NCBI GenBank assembly: GCA_934636865.1
Contig: CAKUBI010000003.1
Location: 59,496-123,495, forward strand
Source: an uncultured Oscillospiraceae bacterium
GTDB lineage: Bacteria > Bacillota > Clostridia > Oscillospirales > Oscillospiraceae
DNA length: 64,000 bases
Direction of reading: 5' to 3'
Shown: positions 34,577 through 43,533 of the stretch, piece by piece
How the letters are laid out: each line of letters starts with the position of its first letter
Numbering within the stretch: position 1 is the first letter of the stretch
The notes under the pieces: model-generated
What the model saw: the letters and a program-made list of their open reading frames with translations, nothing else
Databases searched by the model: none
Told to the model about the DNA's origin: nothing
Made by a program: the position numbers and the translations under genes

Positions 34577-36025
34577 ATGAAAAACACCGAAAAGACGATG
34601 GACAAGATCGTCGCCCTGTGCAAAAACCGCGGCTTTGTCTTTCCCGGCAGCGAGATCTACGGCGGCCTTGCGAACACCTGGGACTACGGTCCCCTCGGCG
34701 CCGAGCTCAAGAAGAACATCAAGAACGCCTGGTGGAAGAAGTTCGTGCAGGAGAACCCCTACAACGTCGGCCTTGACGCGGCCATTCTGATGAATCCGCA
34801 GACTTGGGTCGCGAGCGGCCACCTCGGCGGCTTTTCCGACCCTCTGATGGACTGCCGCGAGTGCCACGAGCGCTTCCGCGCCGACAAGGTCATCGAGGAC
34901 TGGTGCGCCGAAACGGGCTTTGAGCTTCCCAAGCCCATCGACGCCTTCTCCCAGCAGGAAATGAAGGACTTTGTCGAAGAGCACAACATTCCCTGCCCCA
35001 CCTGCGGCAAGCACAACTTCACCGATATTCGCCAGTTCAACCTCATGTTCAAGACCTTCCAGGGCGTGACCGAGGACGCGAAGAATACCGTGTATCTCCG
35101 TCCCGAGACCGCGCAGGGCATCTTCGTCAACTTCAATAATGTCCAGCGCACCACGCGCAGAAAGCTGCCGTTCGGCATCGGTCAGATCGGCAAGTCCTTC
35201 CGCAACGAGATCACGCCGGGCAACTTCATCTTCCGCGTGCGCGAGTTCGAGCAGATGGAGCTCGAGTTCTTCTGCAAGCCGGGCACCGACCTTGAGTGGT
35301 TCAACTACTGGCGCACGTTCTGCCACAACTGGCTGCTCTCCATCGGCCTGAAGGACGAGAACCTCCGCCTGCGCGACCACGATCCCGAGGAGCTGTGCTT
35401 CTACTCCAAGGCGACGACGGACTTCGAGTTCCTCTTCCCCTTCGGCTGGGGCGAACTGTGGGGCGTGGCCGACCGCACGGACTACGACCTCACACAGCAC
35501 CAGAAGGTCAGCGGCGAGAAGATGGTCTACCGCGAGGGCGAGGGCAAGGACATGGTCGAGTACGTGCCCTACGTCATCGAGCCGTCGCTCGGCGTGGAGC
35601 GCAGCGTGCTCGCGGTGCTGTGCGACGCCTACGATGAGGAGGTCGTCGGTCAGGACAAGAAGGGCAACGACGATGTGCGCGTCGTGCTGCACCTGCACCC
35701 GGCGCTCGCGCCGTTCAAGGCCGCGATCCTGCCGCTTTCGAAGAAGGAAGTGCTCGCCGCTCCCGCCATGGAGCTTTATAACGAGCTTTCCAAGGAGTTC
35801 ATGGTCGATTACGACGAGACCGGCTCGATCGGCAAGCGCTACCGCCGCGAGGACGAGATCGGCACGCCGTACTGCATCACCTTCGACTTCGACACCGTCG
35901 GCGACGAGGCCAACGGCATCGCGGCCGACCACTGCGTCACCATCCGCGAGCGCGACAGCATGGAGCAGGTCCGCATCCCCATCGATCAGGTGAAGGACTT
36001 CCTGCGCGAAAAGTGCGCGTTCTAA
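34577..36025 (+). CDS. glyS: Glycyl-tRNA synthetase (dimeric class II)
   Basis: This 482-residue enzyme charges tRNA-Gly. It is the single-chain alpha2 type, with [22 protein letters not shown] at the start, motif 2 [21 protein letters not shown], motif 3 [10 protein letters not shown], and a C-terminal anticodon-binding domain ([16 protein letters not shown]). A Cys-containing insertion ([14 protein letters not shown], then CPTCGKHNF) looks like a zinc site. The start at 34577 follows AAAGGAG, 40 bp after the T-box terminator; the longer frame runs through the T-box and was rejected. Expression should rise when glycine is short. Confidence 0.97.
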   Translation: MKNTEKTMDKIVALCKNRGFVFPGSEIYGGLANTWDYGPLGAELKKNIKNAWWKKFVQENPYNVGLDAAILMNPQTWVASGHLGGFSDPLMDCRECHERFRADKVIEDWCAETGFELPKPIDAFSQQEMKDFVEEHNIPCPTCGKHNFTDIRQFNLMFKTFQGVTEDAKNTVYLRPETAQGIFVNFNNVQRTTRRKLPFGIGQIGKSFRNEITPGNFIFRVREFEQMELEFFCKPGTDLEWFNYWRTFCHNWLLSIGLKDENLRLRDHDPEELCFYSKATTDFEFLFPFGWGELWGVADRTDYDLTQHQKVSGEKMVYREGEGKDMVEYVPYVIEPSLGVERSVLAVLCDAYDEEVVGQDKKGNDDVRVVLHLHPALAPFKAAILPLSKKEVLAAPAMELYNELSKEFMVDYDETGSIGKRYRREDEIGTPYCITFDFDTVGDEANGIAADHCVTIRERDSMEQVRIPIDQVKDFLREKCAF

Positions 36026-36052
36026 GCAATTTTTCCACACAAAAATCGACAA

Positions 36053-36086
36053 GAGGGGCGTTCCCGACCGGGAACGCCCCTCCTTT
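36053..36086. terminator. Terminator between glyS and the SPFH gene
   Basis: A 13-bp perfect stem GAGGGGCGTTCCC/GGGAACGCCCCTC with loop GACC followed by CTTTTC, between convergent genes. Confidence 0.9.
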
Positions 36087-36104
36087 TCTCTTCTTTGGAA
36101 TATT

Positions 36105-37043
36105 TTACTTCTTCTCGTCCTCTAATAAGCCCTTGAAGCTGGCGGCAAGACCGGCAAGGCTCTGGATCTCGCTGGGGACGATGATCTTCGTCGCCTGGCC
36201 GTCTGCGGCCTTCTCAAACGATTCGAGCGCCTTGATCTTGATGACCTGCTCGTTGGGGTTGGCGGCGTTGAGCATTTTGATGGAGTCTGCCAGCGCCTGC
36301 TGCACGTTCAGGATGGCCTGCGCTTCGCCCTCGGCCTTGAGGATGGCAGCCTGACGCTCAGCCTCGGCCTTGAGGATAGCCGCCTGCTTTTCCGCGTCCG
36401 CGCGCAGGATGGTGGACTGCTTTTCGCCCTCGGCCACGAGGATCTGGGACTGCTTCTGGCCCTCGGCCTGCAGGATGGACTCGCGGCGCTCGCGCTCGGC
36501 CTTCATCTGCTTTTCCATCGCGTTCTGGATCTCGCGCGGCGGCAGGATGTTCTTGAGCTCCACGCGGTTGACCTTGATGCCCCAGGGGTCGGTCGCTTCG
36601 TCGAGGATGGAGCGCATCTTGGCGTTGATCACATCGCGGCTCGTGAGCGACTGGTCAAGCTCCATCTCGCCGATGATGTTTCGCAGCGTCGTGGCCGTCA
36701 GGTTCTCGATGGCGTTCATCGGGTGCTCCACGCCGTAGGTGTAGAGCTTGGGGTCGGTGATCTGGAAGTAGATGACCGTGTCGATCTGCATGGTGACGTT
36801 ATCCTTCGTGATCACGGGCTGGGGATCGAAGTCGGCCACCTGCTCCTTGAGGCTGACCTTCTTCACGACGCGCTCGAAAAACGGGATCTTGAAGTGCAGG
36901 CCCACGCCCCAGGTCGCGCTGTAGGCGCCCAGGCGCTCGACGACATACGCTCTCGACTGCTGCACGATCTGGATGTTCGTCACGAGCACCAGCAGCACCA
37001 GCAGCACAAGAATGCCAACACCGATATAGCCGATCCATTCCAT
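36105..37043 (-). CDS. SPFH/Band 7 domain membrane protein (QmcA/stomatin-like)
   Basis: This 312-residue protein has one N-terminal membrane helix (residues 5-22), then an SPFH domain (IVQQSRAYVVERLGAYSATW, KDNVTMQIDTVIYFQITDP, NIIGEMELDQSLTSRD). A long Ala/Glu/Gln-rich coiled coil (about 185-260, repeats of AEGEKQ/AEAERQAAILKAE) follows. SPFH proteins oligomerise into membrane microdomain scaffolds. It lies 36 bp after the NfeD-containing gene; NfeD proteins are the usual SPFH partners, so the two probably act together. Confidence 0.93.
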   Translation of the reverse strand: MEWIGYIGVGILVLLVLLVLVTNIQIVQQSRAYVVERLGAYSATWGVGLHFKIPFFERVVKKVSLKEQVADFDPQPVITKDNVTMQIDTVIYFQITDPKLYTYGVEHPMNAIENLTATTLRNIIGEMELDQSLTSRDVINAKMRSILDEATDPWGIKVNRVELKNILPPREIQNAMEKQMKAERERRESILQAEGQKQSQILVAEGEKQSTILRADAEKQAAILKAEAERQAAILKAEGEAQAILNVQQALADSIKMLNAANPNEQVIKIKALESFEKAADGQATKIIVPSEIQSLAGLAASFKGLLEDEKK

Positions 37044-37079
37044 ACTTCTTTTCCTCCTAAAATTTGTTTTGTGTGTGGA

Positions 37080-37919
37080 TTACTCTCTTCTCTCGTTGGG
37101 TTCCTTTGCCTCGCGCACGTAGAGCTTCACGCCCTCCATGCGCACGATCTCTGCCATTTTGCCTTTTTCAATGATCGCGCCGCTGTCGCTGCGCGCGGTC
37201 CACGTTTTCCCGTCGATGTAGACGGCGCCGGCGGCGTTCTCGTTGTCCACCGTTTCGGTCACCTTGGCCTCGCGGTGCAGCACGCGGTCGGCGTTGGTGG
37301 GGACGATGGTCTTATCCAGCATTTTCTTCGCCAGCGGCCTTGTCGCGATCAGCGCGAGGATGGACACGACCAGAAACACCGCAAACTGGATCAGAAGCGA
37401 CGCGCCCAGCTCCGTCACGATCAGCGCCGCCACCGCGCCCGCGACGAACCAGATCGACACCAGCCCCGCCGTCGCCGCCTCGGCGATGCCGAAGATGATG
37501 ATCGCGGCGATCCAGATGATCGTCATCATTTCATCTGCTCCTCCTTTCAAACTGCGCATGCAGTAGACGTATGCCGGGCCCATCATGGCGATGACCGTCA
37601 GCAGCATGATACCGATGCTTTTGTTGTAGGGCGACAGGTTCGCGTACAGGCTCGCGATCTCGCTGGTAAGCGTGCGCGCCGAGAGTTTCGGCGTCTCCGC
37701 CGGCAGTTCGCCGTGGGTGGGGACCTCCTCTTCGAACAGCTCGTCCATCGTCACGCCGTAGCGGTTGCAGATGAAGATGATCTTCTCCATCTCGGGGTAG
37801 CCCCGGCTGGACTCCCAGCGCGAAACCGACTGACGCGAGACCTGCAGCTGCTCGGCAAATTCCTCCTGCGTCAGCCCGCTTCGCTTGCGGACCTCCTGGA
37901 GCCGCTCGCCAAATGCCAT
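37080..37919 (-). CDS. XRE regulator fused in frame to a membrane NfeD-like protein
   Basis: One uninterrupted 279-residue frame joins two usually separate proteins. Residues 1-60 are a Cro/CI-type helix-turn-helix (LTQEEFAEQLQVSRQSVSRWESSRGYP), followed by a membrane helix near 105-122. From residue 131 (MMTIIWIAAIIIFGIAEA) it is a complete NfeD protein with three or four helices and a C-terminal OB-fold (about 215-279). A Shine-Dalgarno (AAAGGAGG, 37547-37540) sits inside the frame 10 bases before Met131, so NfeD may also be made alone from 37529. In the +1 frame a TGA (37549-37547) lies just before that site, where a separate XRE gene would end. Confidence 0.8.
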   Translation of the reverse strand: MAFGERLQEVRKRSGLTQEEFAEQLQVSRQSVSRWESSRGYPEMEKIIFICNRYGVTMDELFEEEVPTHGELPAETPKLSARTLTSEIASLYANLSPYNKSIGIMLLTVIAMMGPAYVYCMRSLKGGADEMMTIIWIAAIIIFGIAEAATAGLVSIWFVAGAVAALIVTELGASLLIQFAVFLVVSILALIATRPLAKKMLDKTIVPTNADRVLHREAKVTETVDNENAAGAVYIDGKTWTARSDSGAIIEKGKMAEIVRMEGVKLYVREAKEPNERRE

Positions 37920-38133
37920 TGCGTTCCCTCCGTTTCTCTGTCTGAGGATAAGATAGCAAAACCGCGCGTCCGTTTCCAGCAACTTCAGTGTTGCATTCCC
38001 GCTTTTTCCCGGGCCGAGCGCGCAAGTTTGATGTTACATTGGTGTGACAGCGCGCTTTCCGCGCCGTTTTCTTCCGTTTTCTCTATTGTACCACAGGCCT
38101 TGGCGCTTTACCATGCTTATTTTGACGCGGCGA

Positions 38134-38162
38134 TTGCCTTTTTTGTTCCCGTCGGTTATACT
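38134..38162 (+). promoter_or_regulatory. Sigma-A promoter of the THUMP methyltransferase gene
   Basis: TTGCCT, 17-bp spacer, TATACT, 32 bp before the start codon. Confidence 0.8.
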
Positions 38163-38194
38163 GGGGAAAAATCCATTTGTTCAGGAGCGTTACT

Positions 38195-39313
38195 ATGCTG
38201 GAATTTGTCATTCCCTGCCTTTTGGGGCTGGAGAGCCTTGTCGGCGACGAGGTGAAAAAGCTCGGCCTTGCCGACGTGCGCGTGGAGAACGGCCGCGTCC
38301 TCTGCCGCGGCGAAGCGCGCGACATCGCGCGGCTCAACATCAACCTGCGCTGCGGCGCGCGCGTCATCCTCGTGCTGCACCGCTTCCGCGCCACAGACTT
38401 TGAAGCGCTCTTTCAGGGCGTGCGCGCGGTGCGCTGGGAGGACTGGATCCCCCGCGAGGGCGAGTTCCCCGTGGTGGGCTATTCCATCAATTCGACGCTC
38501 CACTCCGTGCCCGCCTGCCAGTCGATCGTCAAAAAAGCGGTCGTGGACCGTCTGAGCGCGGCCTACGGCATCGCCCGGCTGCCCGAGACGGGGCGGCGCT
38601 ATCAGGTGCGCTTTTCCATCATGAGAGACGAGGTCCTCGTCGGGCTCGACACCTCGGGCGAGGGGCTTTACAAGCGCGGCTACCGTGCCCACGGCGTTGC
38701 CGCCCCGCTGCGCGAAACGCTCGCTGCCGCGATGGTCAAGCTCTCGCACTACTCCGGGCGCGACCCCTTCTGCGATCCCTTCTGCGGCAGCGGCACCATC
38801 GCCATCGAGGCCGCGCTCATCGCACGCAACCGCGCGCCGGGCCTGAACCGCAGCTTTTCCGCCCAGCACTGGTCCACCATCGACCGCGACATCTGGCTCG
38901 ACGCGGCGGACGAGGCCATGGACAAGGAGTTCCACGGCAAATACGAGATCTGGGGCGGCGACATCGATCCCGACGCCGTCGAGCTCTCGCGCCACAACGC
39001 CGAGCTCGCCGAGGTGGACGATATCGTAAAGTTCGAGGTCGATGACGCCACGCGCTTCCACTGGGGCGGGCTGTACGGCCGCGTCGTGACAAATCCGCCC
39101 TACGGCGAGCGTCTGCTCGAGCGCGAGGAGGCGGGCGAGCTGTACAAAGCCTTCGGCCGCGCGATGGACAAGCTGCCCGACAGCTGGAGGGTCTACGTAC
39201 TCTCCTCACACCCCGATTTTGAGCGCTGCTACGGGAAGTTCGCGGATAAAAAGCGCAAGCTTTATAACGGCATGCTCAAGTGCGATCTCTTCATGTACGG
39301 AAAGCGGGTGTAA
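38195..39313 (+). CDS. THUMP domain class I SAM-dependent RNA methyltransferase (RlmL N-terminal type)
   Basis: This 372-residue protein has an N-terminal THUMP RNA-binding domain (about residues 45-155) and a Rossmann methyltransferase domain with the SAM loop DPFCGSGTIAIEAA (194-207) and catalytic NPPYGERLLEREEAGELY. It matches the N-terminal half of E. coli RlmKL, which makes m2G in 23S rRNA; Firmicute homologues are of this stand-alone type. The ATG at 38195 has GGAG 8 bases upstream; an ATG at 38177 lies between promoter and SD. It is monocistronic and ends before a 40-bp palindrome. Confidence 0.93.
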   Translation: MLEFVIPCLLGLESLVGDEVKKLGLADVRVENGRVLCRGEARDIARLNINLRCGARVILVLHRFRATDFEALFQGVRAVRWEDWIPREGEFPVVGYSINSTLHSVPACQSIVKKAVVDRLSAAYGIARLPETGRRYQVRFSIMRDEVLVGLDTSGEGLYKRGYRAHGVAAPLRETLAAAMVKLSHYSGRDPFCDPFCGSGTIAIEAALIARNRAPGLNRSFSAQHWSTIDRDIWLDAADEAMDKEFHGKYEIWGGDIDPDAVELSRHNAELAEVDDIVKFEVDDATRFHWGGLYGRVVTNPPYGERLLEREEAGELYKAFGRAMDKLPDSWRVYVLSSHPDFERCYGKFADKKRKLYNGMLKCDLFMYGKRV

Positions 39314-39368
39314 TCGCCGCGTTCCCGCGGCAGGGGGGGAGGGCAGCACCGATGGCGCTGCACGCAAT

Positions 39369-39408
39369 AAAGGGGGCCATTCTCTCACGTGAGAGAATGG
39401 CCCCCTTT
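39369..39408. terminator. Perfect 40-bp palindrome, probable bidirectional terminator
   Basis: Twenty bases (AAAGGGGGCCATTCTCTCAC) are followed immediately by their exact reverse complement. It has short A3 and T3 tracts at its ends and lies between the convergent methyltransferase and formimidoylglutamase genes. Confidence 0.8.
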
Positions 39409-39428
39409 CAATCCCCCAAGAGAACGCG

Positions 39429-39480
39429 AGGGGCGTCCCCCTGCATCGCAGGGGAACACCCCTCAGCCCCTGCGGGCTGA
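39429..39480. repeat. Compact hairpin cluster next to the palindrome
   Basis: AGGGG/CCCCT arms (39429-39433, 39459-39463) enclose the hairpin CCCCTGC/GCAGGGG, and the stem TCAGCCC/GGGCTGA (39463-39480) follows just 3' of hutG. This may be a transcription end for the minus strand or a relic of a repeat element. Confidence 0.5.
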
Positions 39481-39483
39481 ACC

Positions 39484-40491
39484 TTAAATGCTCAAACCGT
39501 TGAGCCGGCACAGCGTATTGACCACGGCGAAGATGATGACCGCGCCGAGGTTTGCCGTCGTATTGTCCTGATCGAAGCGCGGCGAGATCTCGCAGATGTC
39601 GAACCCGCGCACCTTGCGCGTGCGCAAAACGTGCTTGATGAGCGGCAGCACGACCTCGGGATCGAGCCCGAGCGACTGCGGCGCGCTCACGCCCGGCGCG
39701 AACGCCGACGAAAACACGTCCGTGCAGACGGTGATGTACGAATCGTCGCACTGATACAAAAACTGGTCCATGCGCTCGAGGATAGACTCTAAGTTCGAAG
39801 CGTGCAGGTCCTTGGCGAGCACATAGTCAACGCCCAGCTCCTCCGCCTTTTTGAAAAGGCTCACGGTGTTGCTGTGCTGCTGGATGCCGATGGGGAAGTA
39901 GTGGTACGGCGTGCCCTCGGCCCTGCACACGTCCGCCATCTGGCGGAACATCGTGCCCGACGAATTGCCCATGTCGTAGGGGCGCAGGTCGAAGTGCGCG
40001 TCGAAGTTCACGATGCCGAGCTCCGGCCTTTTGCCGCAGTCCTTCAAGTAGTTGTGCTGACCCTGAAAGTGACCGAAGGTCGTCTCGTGCCCGCCGCCGA
40101 GCACGATGGGGAAGAGTTTGCGGCGAAGAATTTCCTCCACGGCGCAGCCCAGCTCGCGCTGGCCCTCCTCGAGCGAGATCTCATCGCAGATGATGTCGCC
40201 CGCGTCGAAGAGCCTGACCTCCTGCGAGAACGTACAGGGAAGGCCCGACATCTGGCCGCGCACAAAGTCCGGCGCGAGCGCCGTGCCGGTGCGGCCCTTG
40301 TTGCGCGCGACGCCCTTGTCGCTGCAAAAGCCGATGAACGCGAAGCCGAGCTTCCCGGAAAACGGCGCGCCGCCGTCGTTCAAGTCGATGGGCCGCACCC
40401 ACTGGTGCCAGCGGAACGCGTCATAGTCGGTCTCACTGTCGATGCGTCCCTTCCAGCTGTCCATGGCGCTGACATAATGGTCCAAAAGCAT
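39484..40491 (-). CDS. hutG: Formimidoylglutamase-type arginase-family hydrolase
   Basis: This 335-residue ureohydrolase has the Mn ligands in LGGGHETTFGH, NFDAHFDLR and CTDVFSSAFAPGVSAP, plus SSGTMFRQ, which is typical of HutG rather than agmatinase or arginase. HutG converts formimidoylglutamate to glutamate and formamide, the last step of histidine breakdown. No other hut gene is in the window, so an independent role or remote regulon is possible. The ATG at 40491 is preferred because the in-frame GTG at 40503 overlaps the AAGGAG site. It lies 30 bp downstream of lepA. Confidence 0.88.
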   Translation of the reverse strand: MLLDHYVSAMDSWKGRIDSETDYDAFRWHQWVRPIDLNDGGAPFSGKLGFAFIGFCSDKGVARNKGRTGTALAPDFVRGQMSGLPCTFSQEVRLFDAGDIICDEISLEEGQRELGCAVEEILRRKLFPIVLGGGHETTFGHFQGQHNYLKDCGKRPELGIVNFDAHFDLRPYDMGNSSGTMFRQMADVCRAEGTPYHYFPIGIQQHSNTVSLFKKAEELGVDYVLAKDLHASNLESILERMDQFLYQCDDSYITVCTDVFSSAFAPGVSAPQSLGLDPEVVLPLIKHVLRTRKVRGFDICEISPRFDQDNTTANLGAVIIFAVVNTLCRLNGLSI

Positions 40492-40521
40492 ATCCGATCG
40501 CACTCCTTTTGATCTGTTTTC

Positions 40522-42324
40522 TTATTCATCCAGCTTGAGGACGGCAAGGAATGCCTCCGTGGGCACCTGCACGGTGCCGAGCGAGCGCATCTTCTTTTTG
40601 CCCTCCTTCTGCTTTTCAAGCAGCTTCTTCTTTCGGCTGATATCGCCGCCGTAGCACTTGGCAAGAACGTCCTTGCGCATGGCCTTGACCGTCTCGCGCG
40701 CGATGATGCGCCCGCCGATGGCGGCCTGAATGGGAATTTCGAACAGCTGGCGTGGGATGTTGTCCTTGAGCTTTTCGCAAAGGCGGCGCGCCCGTGCATA
40801 GGCCTTGTCGCGGTGTGCGATGAACGACAATGCGTCCACCTGATCGCCGTTGAGCAGGATATCGACCTTGACCAGATCGCTCGGGCGGTAGCCGGAGAGC
40901 TCATAGTCGAGCGAGGCATAGCCCTTGGTGTTGGCCTTGAGCGTATCGAAGAAATCGTAGATGATCTCGTTGAGCGGCATCTCGTAGTGCATCTCGACAA
41001 GGTAGGTGTCGAGGTACTGCATGTCCTTGAATTCGCCGCGGCGGTCCTGACACATCGGCATGATGTTGCCGACGTAGTCGGGCGGCGTGACGATCGTCAC
41101 CTTGACATAGGGCTCCTCCGCGCGCTCGATATGCGCGGGGTCGGGATAGTTGTGTGGGTTATCGACGCGCACCATCGTACCGTCGGTCTTATAGACCTCG
41201 TAGATGACGCTCGGGAGCGTGGTGACGAGGTCGAGATCGAACTCGCGCTCCAATCTCTCCTGAATGACCTCCATATGGAGCATGCCGAGGAAGCCGCAGC
41301 GGAAGCCGAAGCCCAGCGCGACGGACGATTCCGGCTCAAACGTCAGACTCGCGTCGTTGAGCTGGAGCTTTTCGAGCGCGTCGCGAAGGTCCGGGTACTT
41401 GCTGCCGTCCTCGGTGTAAATGCCGCAGTAGACCATCGAGCGCACCTTGCGGTAGCCCGGCAGCGGCTCAGACGCGGGATTCTCCGCACCCGTGACGGTA
41501 TCGCCGATCTGCGTTTCGTGCACGTCCTTGATGCTCGCGGTGAAGTAGCCGACCTGACCGGCCTCGAGCTGCTTTGCAGGCTCCAAGCCCAGCGGGCGCA
41601 TCAATCCGCACTCGAGCACCTTGAACGTCGCACCCGTGGCCATCATCTTGACCTCCATGCCGGGCTTCAGGGTGCCCTGCTTCAAGCGCATGTAGACGAT
41701 AACGCCGCGGTAGGCGTCGTAATAGCTGTCGAAGATCAGCGCCTGCAAGGGCGCGTTCGGATCGCCCTTGGGGCAGGGAAGGCTGTGCACGATGTCCTCG
41801 AGCACCGCGTCGATGTTGATGCCCTGCTTGGCGGAGATCTCGGGCGCATCCTCGGCGGGGATGGCCAGAATGTCCTCGATCTCCTGCTTGACGCGCTTGG
41901 GGTCGGCGGCGGGCAGGTCGATCTTGTTGATCACGGGACGGATCTCCAGATCGTGCTCCATGGCAAGGTAGGTGTTGGCAAGCGTCTGCGCCTCGATGCC
42001 CTGCGAGGCGTCCACGACGAGCAGCGCGCCCTCGCACGCCGCGAGCGAGCGCGAGACCTCGTAGTTGAAGTCCACGTGGCCCGGCGTGTCGATGAGGTTG
42101 AGCGTGTAGACCTCGCCGTCGGCGGCGGTGTAGTCGAATGTGACGGCGCGGGCCTTGATGGTGATGCCGCGCTCGCGCTCCAAGTCCATGTTGTCGAGGA
42201 TCTGGTCCTCCATCTCGCGCGCGGAAACGGCGTTGCACTTTTCAAGAAGCCTGTCCGCCAGTGTGGATTTGCCGTGGTCGATGTGCGCGATGATGGAAAA
42301 ATTTCGGATATTCTTTTCGTTCAT
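40522..42324 (-). CDS. lepA: Elongation factor 4 (LepA)
   Basis: This 600-residue ribosomal GTPase back-translocates stalled elongation complexes or aids ribosome assembly. It begins [24 protein letters not shown], with [14 protein letters not shown] and INKIDLP as further G motifs. Domains resembling EF-G follow, and the LepA-specific C-terminal domain ends with [23 protein letters not shown]. Length is standard. It lies between an XRE regulator gene (15 bp) and hutG (30 bp) on the same strand. Confidence 0.98.
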   Translation of the reverse strand: MNEKNIRNFSIIAHIDHGKSTLADRLLEKCNAVSAREMEDQILDNMDLERERGITIKARAVTFDYTAADGEVYTLNLIDTPGHVDFNYEVSRSLAACEGALLVVDASQGIEAQTLANTYLAMEHDLEIRPVINKIDLPAADPKRVKQEIEDILAIPAEDAPEISAKQGINIDAVLEDIVHSLPCPKGDPNAPLQALIFDSYYDAYRGVIVYMRLKQGTLKPGMEVKMMATGATFKVLECGLMRPLGLEPAKQLEAGQVGYFTASIKDVHETQIGDTVTGAENPASEPLPGYRKVRSMVYCGIYTEDGSKYPDLRDALEKLQLNDASLTFEPESSVALGFGFRCGFLGMLHMEVIQERLEREFDLDLVTTLPSVIYEVYKTDGTMVRVDNPHNYPDPAHIERAEEPYVKVTIVTPPDYVGNIMPMCQDRRGEFKDMQYLDTYLVEMHYEMPLNEIIYDFFDTLKANTKGYASLDYELSGYRPSDLVKVDILLNGDQVDALSFIAHRDKAYARARRLCEKLKDNIPRQLFEIPIQAAIGGRIIARETVKAMRKDVLAKCYGGDISRKKKLLEKQKEGKKKMRSLGTVQVPTEAFLAVLKLDE

Positions 42325-42339
42325 ACTGTTTTCTCTTCC

Positions 42340-43020
42340 TTATTTTCTGCCAAGCAGGGAATTGGTCTTTTCTTCGGTGCTGTGGAGCACCTGCGTCACG
42401 CTCTGCATGAGGCCGGGGTAGAGGTCGGCGAGCGTCTCATCCTCCATCGCGGGGAAGGCCCCCTCCTTTTCCGAGAGCGCCGCGAGCGAGGAAGCGTAGG
42501 CGATGTAGTCCGCGCGCATCTGCGCGTCCACCGCGCCGGACTGGTAGGCCGTGGCGTCCAGACCGAAGTAGCCCTCCTTGCCGCCGCTCGCGCGGTGCAG
42601 CGCGCGGTAGAGCTGGTAGAACGCGCCGCCGAGGTACCCGCCCGCGGACGTGATGAGCGCGCGGTCGTTCGTCTTGCCCAGCAGCTCAAAAAGTAAGCCC
42701 GCCGTGTTCACGAGCATCTTCTTCTGCAGCGTCGCGGCGATGCTGCCGCGCAGCGTGCCCTTTTCGTCGCTCGAATCGTAGAGCGATTCCGCGTCGATCA
42801 TGCCGCCGTCGCGCGAGAGCGTGCGCCCGAGCAGATAGTCCGCCGACACATGGTAATAGTCGCACGCGCGGGCGACAAAGGCAAGCCCCGGCTCGCGGAT
42901 GCCGTTTTCATAGTGGGAGAGCAGCGCCTGCGAAATGCCGAGCTCTTTCGCGGCCTTGCGCTGGGAGATCCCCTTCTCCTGCCGCAGCAGGGCAAGGGTG
43001 CGGGAAAAGTCAGCATTCAT
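42340..43020 (-). CDS. XRE family transcriptional regulator
   Basis: This 226-residue protein has an N-terminal Cro/CI helix-turn-helix (residues 5-60: LALLRQEKGISQRKAAKELGISQALLSHYENGIREPG, then YYHVSADYLLGR). The C-terminal domain (about 75-226) is mostly helical and has no known family. The start at 43020 is the second of two near ATGs, 8 bases after GAGG. It is first in a possible operon with lepA and hutG. The target is unknown. Confidence 0.88.
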   Translation of the reverse strand: MNADFSRTLALLRQEKGISQRKAAKELGISQALLSHYENGIREPGLAFVARACDYYHVSADYLLGRTLSRDGGMIDAESLYDSSDEKGTLRGSIAATLQKKMLVNTAGLLFELLGKTNDRALITSAGGYLGGAFYQLYRALHRASGGKEGYFGLDATAYQSGAVDAQMRADYIAYASSLAALSEKEGAFPAMEDETLADLYPGLMQSVTQVLHSTEEKTNSLLGRK

Positions 43021-43056
43021 GGTCATAACCTCGTCGTTCAAAATACGGTAGGTTAT

Positions 43057-43085
43057 AGTATAGCCCAATGATTACCGCTTGTAAA
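43057..43085 (-). promoter_or_regulatory. Sigma-A promoter of the XRE-lepA-hutG genes
   Basis: On the minus strand TTTACA, 17-bp spacer, TATACT, with its -10 about 36 bp before the start codon. Confidence 0.75.
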
Positions 43086-43107
43086 TTGAAATTTGCCGAA
43101 AGCGCGC

Positions 43108-43143
43108 AAAAAAAGCGGGGCGCGCGGTTCCCCGCAGCGCCCC
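43108..43143 (-). terminator. Terminator of the spoIIE transcript
   Basis: The GC-rich stem GGGGCGCTGCGGGG/...CGCGCGCCCC with one internal bulge is followed on the minus strand by GCTTTTTTTG. Confidence 0.85.
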
Positions 43144-43169
43144 AAAGAGGAGAAGAAAATGACCCTTGT

Positions 43170-43442
43170 TCAAATCAGCGCGCTCAGCAGCCACGCAAGC
43201 GCGATGCCCCCCGCGCCCACGCCGCACCACAGCGCCGGCGAGCCGCGGCGAAGCAGGCTCCTTGTGCGCGTCTGCGTGCGTCCGCAGCTGCGCGCCACGC
43301 GGCAGGCCTCGTCCACCAGCCGCTGCGCCGTCACGCCGCTGCGCGAGGACACGTCGCTGCGCACGATGAAGATCGCCTGCTCAAAAAGCTCCGTGTCCGG
43401 CGAGTCCACCACGATGACCCGTCTCGATGTTCCCCTGACCAA
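43170..43442 (-). CDS. Small conserved protein (RRVIVVDSPD..LFEQAIFIV type), one C-terminal helix
   Basis: This 90-residue protein starts with TTG at 43442, placed by a GGGAGGTG site 7 bases upstream; no ATG is available. The N-terminal half, VRGTSRRVIVVDSPDTELF then EQAIFIVRSDV, is a recurring small Clostridia family, usually found near spoIIE and sometimes mislabelled translation initiation factor 2. The middle is basic with several Arg and Cys. Unlike shorter family members it ends in a hydrophobic helix (WCGVGAGGIALAWLLSAL), suggesting a tail anchor. It lies 91 bp after spoIIE in the same transcript. Function unknown. Confidence 0.75.
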   Translation of the reverse strand: MVRGTSRRVIVVDSPDTELFEQAIFIVRSDVSSRSGVTAQRLVDEACRVARSCGRTQTRTRSLLRRGSPALWCGVGAGGIALAWLLSALI

Positions 43443-43533
43443 TGTACAGCACCTCCCGGCGGAAAACGTTCTAAGGCCAGTATGCCCCGTGCGCGGCGCG
43501 CTATACCGGGGCGCGCAGAATTTTCCGCCGCGC

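Noticed and set aside
40813-42696. 627-codon plus-strand open frame opposite lepA
   Set aside because: Antisense shadow; biased composition and overlap of two real genes.
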